Made by a program: the position numbers and the translations under genes
Virus record (IMG/VR): IMGVR_UViG_3300043395_003024
Location: 62,001-126,000 of that record
DNA length: 64,000 bases
From: a virus
Direction: 5' to 3' (one strand)
The notes under the pieces: model-generated
Told to the model about the DNA's origin: nothing
Databases searched by the model: none
Seen by the model: the letters and a program-made list of their open reading frames with translations, nothing else
Shown here: positions 36,859 to 44,912 of the stretch, in pieces
Layout of the letters: each line of letters starts with the position of its first letter
Position numbering within the stretch: position 1 is the first letter of the stretch

Positions 36859-37535
36859 AAATAGGTTTTATCAAAAATGCATTCGGCAACATGCCGCATG
36901 CTGTGGCGACAGAGGCCGATGGGAAGATTGAAGTAAAGTCAATAACTGAATTTGGCAAGTCAATAATCAACAATTTTGATTTTGATAAAGACAACATATC
37001 GAGTACTTTGCCGGAAGGATTCGTGTTTACGGGCTTTACGGAAAAAGCCATTCCAGCAGAATTTGAACAATCGCCAGACCATGTCAAAACAAAATCACTT
37101 GCATATTCCTGTTCATTTACTGCAGAGCAAATCGGCAAAAAATCAGCAGTTTCTAACATTTCAATCAACAAATTTACAAACAGCGCCGACAAATTAAATG
37201 CAATTTCATTTAAGGCATCAGCCTTTAAGTCATCAAGCAGACGTGGGGAATTTTTGGCCAGAATAAGTTCTAAAAAAATCTTGTTCGACCAGAGGCTTGC
37301 GCGTGTTTCTAATAACCCCAAATTTGCATTCAGCCATCTGGAAGAAGAGGGTTTAAAGAGTTATTTCAGTGACGGGTTCATGAGAAAGACTGCTCAAAAA
37401 ACAACGCTGAATCGCCGTGCGGCTAGGCGTGCTCGCGTTCTTTCGAGTATGAACGAAGAAGAAAAATCAAAGCCAAAGAAAAACATACTTTCACGTATTA
37501 ACACAGCTCGTAAGGATGTTAAAAATGGCCGCTAA
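36855..37535 (+). CDS. Hypothetical capsid-operon protein
   Basis: A 226-aa protein that overlaps the previous gene by 4 nt (ATGA) with GGAG 8 nt upstream. It starts 'MKIGFIKNAFGNMPHAVATE' and is beta-rich in its first 130 residues, then basic and helical ('TTLNRRAARRARVLSSMNEE', which contains a degenerate LSS triplet). No known domain recognised. It probably belongs to the virion or its assembly, judged only by position. Confidence 0.68.
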   Translation: MKIGFIKNAFGNMPHAVATEADGKIEVKSITEFGKSIINNFDFDKDNISSTLPEGFVFTGFTEKAIPAEFEQSPDHVKTKSLAYSCSFTAEQIGKKSAVSNISINKFTNSADKLNAISFKASAFKSSSRRGEFLARISSKKILFDQRLARVSNNPKFAFSHLEEEGLKSYFSDGFMRKTAQKTTLNRRAARRARVLSSMNEEEKSKPKKNILSRINTARKDVKNGR

Positions 37536-38181
37536 AAAAGAAGCAGTTAAAAAAGCAGATGCGCTGCGTCTAGCGAAGGAAATTGGATGCTCTGGTGCGC
37601 ACAAAGATAAAAAGGGAAATTGGATGCCATGCGCATCTATGGAAGAGCTTGAAAGAATATCTAATGTTGCGGAAACATCAAAGTGGCGCAGTGTTGTACC
37701 TGGGTACAAATCGTCAAAGGTAAGAACAAAGGGCAAAAACAAAAGGCGTCGTGATGATTGGGAAAACCTCAGGGAGGCACCAATCAGAGGTATTGCAACC
37801 CTGGAGGACGGAAGCATAGTTTCTTCACCATCTCTAAGTGGTAAATCACTTGACTGCTGTGGAACAAAGGGGATTGGTCCTGAATTCGTGAGGGACAATG
37901 ACCCTGACGTGTTCATGGACGCTGAATCCGCGAGATTTAGGTCTCGGCAGCTTGGGTGCATAGGCATAAGCAGGCGAGTCAGCAAATCTGGAAGAACCGT
38001 CTGGATGCCATGCACCAATATGAGCGACTACGCAAATAGGGCGGGGTCTACTGATTTAGGCCGCAGAAATATGAATAAGCGGCGTGAAAACGAGACTAGA
38101 CAGGCCGTGCGTACAGTCCTGCGCGAAAAGCCAAAAGCAACTCTTAAAAGAAAAACATCTCTTGCCAAAGAGCTGCTTTAA
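37525..38181 (+). CDS. Duplicated W-M-P-C motif protein
   Basis: The ATG at 37525 is chosen because AAGGA lies 8 nt upstream; an ATG at 37516 is too close to that site. The 218-aa product has two copies of a cysteine module: 'IGCSGAHKDKKGNWMPC' near residue 20 and 'LGCIGISRRVSKSGRTVWMPC' near residue 135, written here as G-C-x-G-x(n)-W-M-P-C. The two Cys could form a disulfide or bind metal. The linker between is basic, with 'KSLDCCGTKGIGPEFVRDND'. No known function. It is the last gene before the major capsid gene. Confidence 0.72.
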   Translation: MAAKKEAVKKADALRLAKEIGCSGAHKDKKGNWMPCASMEELERISNVAETSKWRSVVPGYKSSKVRTKGKNKRRRDDWENLREAPIRGIATLEDGSIVSSPSLSGKSLDCCGTKGIGPEFVRDNDPDVFMDAESARFRSRQLGCIGISRRVSKSGRTVWMPCTNMSDYANRAGSTDLGRRNMNKRRENETRQAVRTVLREKPKATLKRKTSLAKELL

Positions 38182-38196
38182 TTAAGCAAATATCTA

Positions 38197-38246
38197 TTTA
38201 CACACTTTAGTTTCAAAATCTTATTAGTTCCACTAAAGAGTGTAAA
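38197..38246 (+). terminator. Long inverted repeat upstream of the capsid gene
   Basis: TTTACACACTTTAGT (38197-38211) pairs with ACTAAAGAGTGTAAA (38232-38246), 14 of 15 positions, with one A-A mismatch and a 20-nt loop. A T-rich run (GTTATTTTTATTT) follows. It likely ends or attenuates the upstream head transcript, so capsid protein can be made from its own promoter in the remaining 96 nt; I cannot fix that promoter. Confidence 0.5.
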
Positions 38247-38342
38247 TCATCTGTTATTTTTATTTATACGTAGGGCTGGGTGCTGACCTAAGCCATTGCT
38301 AACCCAACAACCCAAATCACTTTCACAAACAAGGAGAAAGTA

Positions 38343-39701
38343 ATGTCGGAAGACAAAGCCCGTATCGAGGAGCTGCAATCAGCCCTCCGTCAGAAGATGG
38401 CAGACAATAAGACCATCGCTGACTCATTCAGAGTTGAGGACGGCACCGTTGTCGTTACTCCAGAGCAGAAGAGCGCGTTCGACAAGAACATGCGCGACAT
38501 CAAGGAAATCAAGGGCCTTCTCGGCGACCTTGAGACCATGAACTCAGTTGATAGCTGGGGTTCAGAGCCGTCAGGCGATTCAGCAGCCGCCGCTTACGCA
38601 GCTGCTGCCGCAGACATGAACCAACTGTCATCTCGTGAAATCAAGAGCATTGGTCAGATGTTCCTTGAGTCAGCAGAGTTCAAGGCTCTCAACGGTGGCC
38701 GTAATGGCGCAAACATGGCCGCTCCGTGGCAGGTTGCCGCTTCGCTAACATCTGGCTACAACGTCAAGGACGTGTACTCAGGTCTGCCTACAACAGACGT
38801 TACCGGTAGCCGTCTCGGTTCATTCGGCACGGTTCAGCGTGACCCAATGGTAACACCGCCAATGCGCACAAAGCGCGTTCGCGACCTGTTCCCAACACGC
38901 ACCACAAACGCTGCAGTGATTGAGTACTTCCGTCAACTCGGCTTCACCACGCTTCAGGCTGGTCATGGCACGAACTCGGCTTCTTCGGTCGCTGAGCGCA
39001 ACGCCGGCAACACAGCATTCGGTATCAAGCCGCAGTCATCGTTCGCCTTTGTTGGCGAGCAGGCGCCGGTTCGTACGCTCGCCCACTGGGAAGCAGCGCA
39101 CCGCAACGTCCTCGCAGATGAGCCGCAGCTGCGTTCAATCATCGACAACGAGCTCATGTATGGTCTCCGTCTCCTTGAGGACAACCAAATCCTCAACGGT
39201 GACGGCGTCGGCGAGAACCTGCTCGGCGTTCTGAACACCCCGAACATCCAGGAGTACGCATGGTCATCCGGTGCCGTTACCCCGGTCCCGGACACAAAGG
39301 CTGATGCTCTCCGTCGCGCTGCGACCCTCTCATTCTTGGCATACTACGAGCCGTCAGGCATCGTGGTTCACCCGAACGACTGGGAAGACATCGAGCTGAC
39401 AAAGGACGCCAATGGTCAGTACCTCATCGCGGTTTCGGTCGCAATGGGTGGCGAGCCACGCGTCTGGAGAATGCCAATCGTGGACACCCCGGCAATGACC
39501 GAGGGTACAGCACTGGTCGGTGCGTTCGGTACCGGCGCACAGCTGTACGACCGCGAGCAGGCGAGCATCCGCATCAGCGAGCAGCACTCGGACTTCTTCG
39601 TCCGCAACGCCATCGTCATCCTCGCGGAGCAGAGACTGGCACTCGCCGTCAAGCGTCCGGAGGCCTTCGTGAAGGTGGACTTCGACAACGCCCCTGACTG
39701 A
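38343..39701 (+). CDS. HK97-fold major capsid protein
   Basis: A 452-aa protein with AGGAGAAAG before ATG 38343. Residues 1-100 are charged and helical, ending in an Ala-rich linker, as in a delta (scaffolding) domain. The mature-type fold follows: 'IKSIGQMFLESAEFKALNGG' (N-arm), 'LGSFGTVQRDPMVTPPMRTK', 'VRDLFPTRTTNAAVIEYFRQ' (E-loop region), 'LADEPQLRSIIDNELMYGLR' (spine helix), 'LEDNQILNGDGVGENLLGVL' and 'VAMGGEPRVWRMPIVDTPAM'. LSSR at 95-98 sits where HK97 capsid is cut (residue 103). Base use differs from neighbours: third positions are much richer in C and G, as expected for a highly expressed gene. Confidence 0.95.
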   Translation: MSEDKARIEELQSALRQKMADNKTIADSFRVEDGTVVVTPEQKSAFDKNMRDIKEIKGLLGDLETMNSVDSWGSEPSGDSAAAAYAAAAADMNQLSSREIKSIGQMFLESAEFKALNGGRNGANMAAPWQVAASLTSGYNVKDVYSGLPTTDVTGSRLGSFGTVQRDPMVTPPMRTKRVRDLFPTRTTNAAVIEYFRQLGFTTLQAGHGTNSASSVAERNAGNTAFGIKPQSSFAFVGEQAPVRTLAHWEAAHRNVLADEPQLRSIIDNELMYGLRLLEDNQILNGDGVGENLLGVLNTPNIQEYAWSSGAVTPVPDTKADALRRAATLSFLAYYEPSGIVVHPNDWEDIELTKDANGQYLIAVSVAMGGEPRVWRMPIVDTPAMTEGTALVGAFGTGAQLYDREQASIRISEQHSDFFVRNAIVILAEQRLALAVKRPEAFVKVDFDNAPD

Positions 39702-39721
39702 TAGAGGCTGAGTAGTGGGGT

Positions 39722-39765
39722 AACCCCCGGGAGTAATCGCTCAATGCGGTGAAACCGGGGGTTTT
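39722..39765 (+). terminator. Rho-independent terminator after the capsid gene
   Basis: AACCCCCGG (39722-39730) pairs with CCGGGGGTT (39755-39763) and is followed by TT. It starts 20 nt after the major capsid stop codon and closes the head operon. Confidence 0.7.
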
Positions 39766-39802
39766 ACCTTTATGGACGACAATATGTGGGAAGATGGTGT
39801 GT

Positions 39803-40618
39803 ATGACAAATCCTATTGATGACACCGAAAAACTCTATGAAGAGCTACAGTCGGTAGCCGACCATATAGAGACAGAGCTAGAGCTGGAGCGCATCGCCGA
39901 GCAGTCGCTAATAGAGCTAAAGCGGCTAGAGATGATGCCAATTTTTGACGAGTACTATGCGTCTGATTTATTTGCCGACATAGCGGAGAAGGGCACTAAG
40001 AGGCCAGTTTTGAGAGACCCCAAAGGGGGATTAACGGCTGCGGGAAGGGCATACTTCAAAAGGAAAGAGGGGGCCAACCTCAAACCCGGGGTTCGCGGTG
40101 CGGCAAATACGCCTGAAAAAATGCGTCGCAAGGGTTCATTTCTGACAAGATTTTTTACCAATCCATCTGGTCCAATGAAGGATGAAAAGGGACGTTCCAC
40201 AAGATTGGCACTCTCTGCCGCCGCGTGGGGGGAGCCGGTTCCTCAGGACATGGAGGATGCCAGAAAATTGGCTGCCAAGGGGCGGCGAATGCTTGAAAGA
40301 TATCAGAATACAAAGAAGAAAAAGAAGTCTGATTCAGAAGTTGACATCTTCAACAAAACAGCAAGCGAGAACTATTTTTCCCATAAGAACGACCCAGACA
40401 TGGAAGGCGTGTGGAGCGGAAACATCGTCGATTTAGACGACTTTGATTTTGAAGCAGAAAAGAATATGCGTATTGCAATAAGAAGCAACCTTGCGCATAT
40501 GGGTGCATCCAAAAAGTCAATTACCTCATATGTTCCTAGCGACGAAGATACGAAGAGGCGTATACACCATGCCGCTAAAGTGATGAACAAGCGTCGGAAT
40601 AAGAAACAAAATGGCTGA
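39803..40618 (+). CDS. Basic hypothetical protein (DUF6321-like)
   Basis: I place the start at ATG 39803 (GGAAG 9 nt upstream); the frame extends to a GTG inside the upstream terminator, which is unlikely. The 271-aa product has an acidic helical N-terminus (residues 1-50) and then 'GGLTAAGRAYFKRKEGANLK', 'NTPEKMRRKGSFLTRFFTNP' and 'STRLALSAAAWGEPVP', a pattern I associate with DUF6321-type phage proteins (recalled, not checked). The C-terminus is lysine-rich. A DNA-binding role is plausible. Confidence 0.68.
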   Translation: MTNPIDDTEKLYEELQSVADHIETELELERIAEQSLIELKRLEMMPIFDEYYASDLFADIAEKGTKRPVLRDPKGGLTAAGRAYFKRKEGANLKPGVRGAANTPEKMRRKGSFLTRFFTNPSGPMKDEKGRSTRLALSAAAWGEPVPQDMEDARKLAAKGRRMLERYQNTKKKKKSDSEVDIFNKTASENYFSHKNDPDMEGVWSGNIVDLDDFDFEAEKNMRIAIRSNLAHMGASKKSITSYVPSDEDTKRRIHHAAKVMNKRRNKKQNG

Positions 40619-41012
40619 GCAATACTGGTACTCCGCAACGGTTCTCAAGGTAATCGATGGCGACACCTTGGACGTGATGATTGACCTTGGATTCAATATT
40701 CACCACAAAGCAAGGGTCCGGCTATATGGTGTAAATACCCCGGAGTCACGGACAAAGGACCTCGCCGAGAAAGACATGGGCCTTAAGGCAAAGTCGTTCA
40801 CATCAGACTGGACTACCCGTCATCAAACTGTGTTTTTGCAGACAATTGCTGGCAAGGATGACAAATACGGGAGAATACTTGCCCAAATATATTCAGATAA
40901 AGACATAAAATCAGAGCAGACAGCATGCCTCAATGAGGATATTGTGTCTTCTGGTTACGCTAGGGCCTACTTTGGCGTTGGCGATAAGACATGGGAAGAG
41001 TTTAAGAAATGA
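40611..41012 (+). CDS. Thermonuclease-family (SNase) protein
   Basis: A 133-aa staphylococcal-nuclease-fold protein. Hallmarks are 'YWYSATVLKVIDGDTLDVMI' (the V-x-D-G-D-T strand), 'VRLYGVNTPES' (R-L-x-G-x-x-x-P-E with the catalytic Arg/Glu), and 'DKYGRILAQIY' (catalytic Arg). It hydrolyses DNA or RNA with calcium. There is no signal peptide, so it acts inside the cell or virion. It overlaps the previous gene by 8 nt and the next by 4 nt. Confidence 0.88.
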   Translation: MAEQYWYSATVLKVIDGDTLDVMIDLGFNIHHKARVRLYGVNTPESRTKDLAEKDMGLKAKSFTSDWTTRHQTVFLQTIAGKDDKYGRILAQIYSDKDIKSEQTACLNEDIVSSGYARAYFGVGDKTWEEFKK

Positions 41013-41464
41013 CAGAGACAACATGGGGTTCGTACAGAGGCCCTATTAAGGGAATTCGCATCGAAGTGAAGGCTGATGGCGAGCAGTGCCCAACAGCAAC
41101 ACAGGACATCGCAGTTAACCTAAAAAATAGAGCAAAAGCCATTGCTGTTGCGGACTATGGACCACTTAACCCAGGCGAAGCAAACGATGGTTACTGGGCA
41201 AAGATGGCCAAAGAGTGGGATGTAACACCAGAAGAGGCGCAAAAGCAGCGCTGTGGAAACTGTGCAGTCTTCATAGTTAGCCCTAGAATGAAATCCTGCA
41301 TTGAGTCTGGCCTTGTCGGGGAGGATAGACCAGACGAGTGGGGAGCAATTGATGCTGCCGGCGAACTTGGGTACTGCGAAGCTTTCGATTTCAAGTGTGC
41401 ATCAAAGAGGACATGCCGTGCGTGGGTGACGGGTGGACCGATACGTGAAGAAAAGCCTAAGTAA
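41009..41464 (+). CDS. HiPIP-like cysteine protein
   Basis: A 151-aa protein whose C-terminal 70 residues hold a regular cysteine set: 'QRCGNCAVFI', 'MKSCIESG', 'GELGYCEAFDFKCASKRTCR', and then 'AW'. Order and spacing match high-potential iron-sulfur-like domains found in phages; a similar 'CANCVFYQGGNSC' set lies in polyprotein 1. It would carry a [4Fe-4S] cluster or zinc. Redox function is inferred. The N-terminus ('ATQDIAVNLKNRAKAIAVAD') is a separate helical segment common in phage capsid-cluster proteins. Confidence 0.75.
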   Translation: MTETTWGSYRGPIKGIRIEVKADGEQCPTATQDIAVNLKNRAKAIAVADYGPLNPGEANDGYWAKMAKEWDVTPEEAQKQRCGNCAVFIVSPRMKSCIESGLVGEDRPDEWGAIDAAGELGYCEAFDFKCASKRTCRAWVTGGPIREEKPK

Positions 41465-41570
41465 AGCATTTTCGTGGCTGACCGTAATAGTCGGCTCTTT
41501 TGTAATTGCTAAAACTGCTGTCGGAATTAAGCGAGCAGTAAACCACCCTAACCCAGAAATGTGGGAATAG
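41445..41570 (+). CDS. Small single-pass membrane protein
   Basis: A 41-aa frame from GTG 41445, preceded by GGGTGG. It overlaps the end of the cysteine protein by 20 nt and ends next to the convergent gene. The product has a basic N-terminus and one membrane helix ('FSWLTVIVGSFVIAKTAVGI'). It might be holin-like, but there is no lysis gene nearby. Confidence 0.45.
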   Translation: MKKSLSKAFSWLTVIVGSFVIAKTAVGIKRAVNHPNPEMWE

Positions 41571-41936
41571 CTATCTCTTGTCTTCGTGTTCGTCGCATGA
41601 AGTGTACATGTACCCACCAACGCCCAACCGCCTCCTATAGCCAGGGGCTCCGCATTCTTCACATGTCTCAAGAGACCTCTCTTCAATCGCCATGACAATT
41701 GAATTAAGGCGACTGTACTGCTTCATATCCGATGGGTTGAAGTAAAACCGCAAGCCCCCAAACTTTTCCTTTATCTGGGCAATTACGTAATTGGGGTCCT
41801 GAGCGAATAGGGCGGCGTCACATTCCCTTATAAGTTCAGCCCAGCCATATCCACAGTCGATTCTCGCCGGGATATCATCGGCAAAACGGTCGAGTATGTT
41901 CTGGAACTCTGGGTCTGATTCTATGTACTCTTTCAT
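41571..41936 (-). CDS. Zinc-ribbon hypothetical phage protein
   Basis: A 121-aa protein with an N-terminal helical domain including 'IKEKFGGLRFYFNP', which I have seen in many phage proteins, and a C-terminal zinc site 'CEECGAPGYRRRLG' followed by 'YTSCDEHEDK' (C-x-x-C ... C-x-x-H). It is first in sequence order of the minus-strand set reading from nrdJ through tRNA-Arg; function unknown. Confidence 0.75.
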   Translation of the reverse strand: MKEYIESDPEFQNILDRFADDIPARIDCGYGWAELIRECDAALFAQDPNYVIAQIKEKFGGLRFYFNPSDMKQYSRLNSIVMAIEERSLETCEECGAPGYRRRLGVGGYMYTSCDEHEDKR

Positions 41937-41960
41937 GACAGCAGTTTATACATAAAATGG

Positions 41961-42033
<73 letters not shown>

Positions 42034-42039
42034 CTGAGT

Positions 42040-42546
42040 CTACTTTTTCCTACGCTGATATTTTCGTTGATATTCGCGCTGGTATTGCAAGTAGGCCTCT
42101 CGTGTTTCAGGATTCGTCCTCATATTTTTGGCCGCAATGCGCTTGCACTCCCGGCAAATTCTGTCAACTGTTCCGTTCTTTCTTTGTTTCTCATAGACGC
42201 CAAACTCATCAAACGAATGGCCTCGCCTGCAGTGTGTCCTTTTTCTGGAAGACGAACCATTTCTGTCTTTGGTGAACATGTCGCGGTTATTGTCAGCAGT
42301 TGTCCCCACCCAGAGGTGCTCAGGATTTACGCAATGCCTTACGTCGCACGAATGGCAAACAACCATTCCTGCCGGTATTTCACCTACATACAATTCGTAA
42401 GAAAAGCGATGGGCGCTGACAGATTTGCCGTTGACACCAATGGAGCCATACCCCTGTGAATTGAGTGCCCCCGTCCACAACCAGCACGAATCCGTTTTAG
42501 TGGTTTTCTGAAGAAAACGCCCCTCGAGGGACATATATTTCGCCAT
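42040..42546 (-). CDS. HNH homing endonuclease
   Basis: A 168-aa HNH_3-type protein. The DNA-binding and HNH core reads 'CWLWTGALNSQGYGSIGVNG', 'SAHRFSYELYVGEIPAGMVV', 'CHSCDVRHCVNPEHLWVGT' (C-x-x-C and H, H-L), then 'NNRDM'. The C-terminus has a second zinc site 'HCRRGHSFDEFG' and 'CRECKRIAAKN' and a Q/R/K-rich tail. It is inserted between the ribonucleotide reductase gene and tRNA-Arg, the typical home of a free-standing selfish endonuclease, which cuts a related phage and copies itself in. Confidence 0.85.
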   Translation of the reverse strand: MAKYMSLEGRFLQKTTKTDSCWLWTGALNSQGYGSIGVNGKSVSAHRFSYELYVGEIPAGMVVCHSCDVRHCVNPEHLWVGTTADNNRDMFTKDRNGSSSRKRTHCRRGHSFDEFGVYEKQRKNGTVDRICRECKRIAAKNMRTNPETREAYLQYQREYQRKYQRRKK

Positions 42547-42550
42547 ATGG

Positions 42551-44476
42551 CTACTTTACTGGGCATGCTCCGGTAGCGCAATCATCCATATCGATATCGC
42601 CGTTGAACCTGTCTTGAACAAGCGGGATGGAGAAGTCAATCTTTGACACCATCTTTTCGTATGTCTGCTTGTCGATTTCCTCATACGGAGGGAGAACGAA
42701 ATTGTGGTCGCTGTGAAGCAGGAAAGACACTGACTTTACTCCCTTGTCATAGTTCTTCGACAACCAGTCTTTAATGCTGTCTAGCTCTTCTTTACGATAG
42801 TACACAGTCACGGAAACTGCGTTGTCTGCCCATTCTGTTTGCATCTTCTTGACCCACTCAAGCTGTTGCACTGCAGTCATTTCGCTCGCCATTGTTGAAC
42901 CCTCTGGGGACATGCAGGGGAACTCAACAACATAGCGAGTATGGTCTTCTCGGCCGTCGATTCCAATATCCCAAACGACCTTGTATCCGCGCTTGCGGCA
43001 AGCGTCAACGAGCGGGTCGGCAGAGCCGAAACGAACGCGACGAATGTAGTATGGGGCAAATGCCGGGTGGACGCCAGGTGTGACTCCTGGAAGAAGCGAA
43101 AGCGTGCCAGACGGCTGAACAGTTGTCATGCGCACAGACTCTGGGAATCCCTTTTCGGCAGAGTACTCCTTATCGAGGTCGCGAAGGTACTGGTACGTGG
43201 CATCTAGCCATGCAATTTGCTGTTCTGTAGCCTGAAGAACGCCTGTAATGCTCTGACCAAGGCGCGCGTTTGCGCGGACAATTGACGTCGTCTTCTCATA
43301 AGGATATGGAAGGCGCGTAATCTGCTTTTGTGTCATGTACAAGAGGCGTGAAATCGACAAGAGCTGCGGAAGCGACTCGATGTTCGGCAGGAAAATGGTT
43401 GCAAGATTGCACGACTCACCATCTGCCAAAGCAATTTCCGCGCACGGATTGAAACCCTCGATTGTTGGGTCAGGGCGCTTCTCGCCAAGGCGCCCGTATG
43501 TGCGCGCCAGCTTGCGATTCACGAGACCGTATGGTTCCCCTGAACCGTCATAGCCACGCCACAGTTCCGTGGGCATCTCGTCCCATCCGTCGGCATAGAG
43601 GGAGTTGTTGCTATTTGCACGCCATCCTGGGATATTCCCGGAACCCCAGTTCTTTGCACGAAGGAAAAGAACATCATCCGGGTCTCCCATTGCTATTTGC
43701 GCCGACCGCCTAGACGAGCCGGAAACAACAATGCGACCAATAATGTTGCAAATATCAAGAACATCAACTGACCTCAACTTCTTGCCGACGCGGTTGTCGA
43801 GAACTTTACAAATATCGGTGATTCCATCAATGAGTGCGCCAGGACCAGATGCGGTTCCGCCAAATGTCTTGAGAGGCGCACCAAACTCGCGAATAAGAAT
43901 CGTGGAGTACGTAAATGACTTACCAGTGTCGAAGTAAGACTTAAGAACGCTGTGCAGTAGACGGCGCCAGCCAGTGCGGCTATCTGGGACGATGATATCA
44001 GCATCATTGGTTCTTTCATGTGAAATAGAAACACCACTCTTGACCTTCGGTAGGTCGTGAATCTTCGAGCGCTCCACGGAGAAACCAACTCCGCCGCCAA
44101 GCATCAGATAATCAAAGAGGAACTCAAAGTCTTCAATCTTCTCGATATTTGTGAAGTAACAGTTATTGAGTGACGCACCACCAAAACGCGCGACCATCGA
44201 CGTGCCGAGTTGCCATAATGCGCGCCCACTCATTGAGCAGCGGAGGTTATACATGTGGTCGAAAAGTTCTTCAGCTTCGGCACGGGTATAAGGGACGCCG
44301 ATTTCTACTGCGCCATTGATAACACGCTGAACTGTTTCTGCCCACGTCTCGATGCTCCCATTGTCTTTCGTGCGGCTATATGTGCGTAGGAAGACAATTT
44401 CTCCCATGCCATTAAATCCCCAGGGAACTGGACGATTGGCGTACGAAGCAACGAATTCATCATCAATGAGGCTCAT
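42551..44476 (-). CDS. nrdJ: Class II (adenosylcobalamin-dependent) ribonucleoside-triphosphate reductase
   Basis: A 641-aa reductase resembling the monomeric RTPR type. 'ASLNNCYFTNIEKIEDFEFL' holds the first redox cysteine; 'GGGVGFSVERSKI' lines the active site; 'FNPCAEIALADGESCNLATI' carries the N-x-C-x-E catalytic triad; 'TTVQPSGTLSLLPGVTPGVH' is the P-S-G-T-x-S motif; the C-terminal 'DDCATGACPVK' is the swinging redox Cys pair. It reduces ribonucleotides using adenosylcobalamin. The phage would need host vitamin B12. AAGGAA precedes the start at 44476. Confidence 0.92.
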   Translation of the reverse strand: MSLIDDEFVASYANRPVPWGFNGMGEIVFLRTYSRTKDNGSIETWAETVQRVINGAVEIGVPYTRAEAEELFDHMYNLRCSMSGRALWQLGTSMVARFGGASLNNCYFTNIEKIEDFEFLFDYLMLGGGVGFSVERSKIHDLPKVKSGVSISHERTNDADIIVPDSRTGWRRLLHSVLKSYFDTGKSFTYSTILIREFGAPLKTFGGTASGPGALIDGITDICKVLDNRVGKKLRSVDVLDICNIIGRIVVSGSSRRSAQIAMGDPDDVLFLRAKNWGSGNIPGWRANSNNSLYADGWDEMPTELWRGYDGSGEPYGLVNRKLARTYGRLGEKRPDPTIEGFNPCAEIALADGESCNLATIFLPNIESLPQLLSISRLLYMTQKQITRLPYPYEKTTSIVRANARLGQSITGVLQATEQQIAWLDATYQYLRDLDKEYSAEKGFPESVRMTTVQPSGTLSLLPGVTPGVHPAFAPYYIRRVRFGSADPLVDACRKRGYKVVWDIGIDGREDHTRYVVEFPCMSPEGSTMASEMTAVQQLEWVKKMQTEWADNAVSVTVYYRKEELDSIKDWLSKNYDKGVKSVSFLLHSDHNFVLPPYEEIDKQTYEKMVSKIDFSIPLVQDRFNGDIDMDDCATGACPVK

Positions 44477-44563
44477 AATTTCCTTAACGTAGGTTGATTA
44501 ACAACTGGAGGAAAAGAGTGTAGCGCAGATATGAATACAGAAAAAGTCGAGAGTAGATGTGAT

Positions 44564-44899
44564 TTATTGGATTAGGCCAAGACGCTTCGCTTCGCCAAGC
44601 GGAATACTCTTACCCTTCTTGTGGATAACCACTCGTGTTGTGATTCCAGGCGCAATTTCTCGCTCTTCAATGTAATCATCTTCTAAATAAAAAGTAACAG
44701 ACTCATCTAGTGATGAATTAGTATTGAATCCCCACACCGTTTCCTGCCTCAATGTCTCACTGTCGCCCACACAGTCGCCGGTAGGGTGACCGCATACTGG
44801 ACACGGCATTCTGTCAGCCCTGGCAATTTTAACTTCGCCTGATGGGCTCTCAAAAATCGATACCTCGCCAAAGCCCGGACTCGTATAAAATGGATTCAC
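44564..44899 (-). CDS. Hypothetical zinc-binding protein
   Basis: A 111-aa protein starting at GTG 44899 with no ribosome binding site. 'DRMPCPVCGHPTGDCVGDSE' is a zinc-binding Cys cluster. The C-terminus 'GKSIPLGEAKRLGLIQ' is like other actinophage small proteins whose last residues form a 'G...P..EA...GL' pattern. Function unknown. It precedes the nrdJ gene by 87 nt and follows the 212-aa gene by 13 nt, so it is part of the same minus-strand transcript. Confidence 0.7.
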   Translation of the reverse strand: MNPFYTSPGFGEVSIFESPSGEVKIARADRMPCPVCGHPTGDCVGDSETLRQETVWGFNTNSSLDESVTFYLEDDYIEEREIAPGITTRVVIHKKGKSIPLGEAKRLGLIQ

Positions 44900-44912
44900 A
44901 TTTATATTTTAT

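Noticed and set aside
41445-41570. Small membrane protein as the phage holin
   Set aside because: There is no endolysin, spanin or other lysis gene near it, so lysis function was not assigned; the same applies to the membrane protein at 13130.
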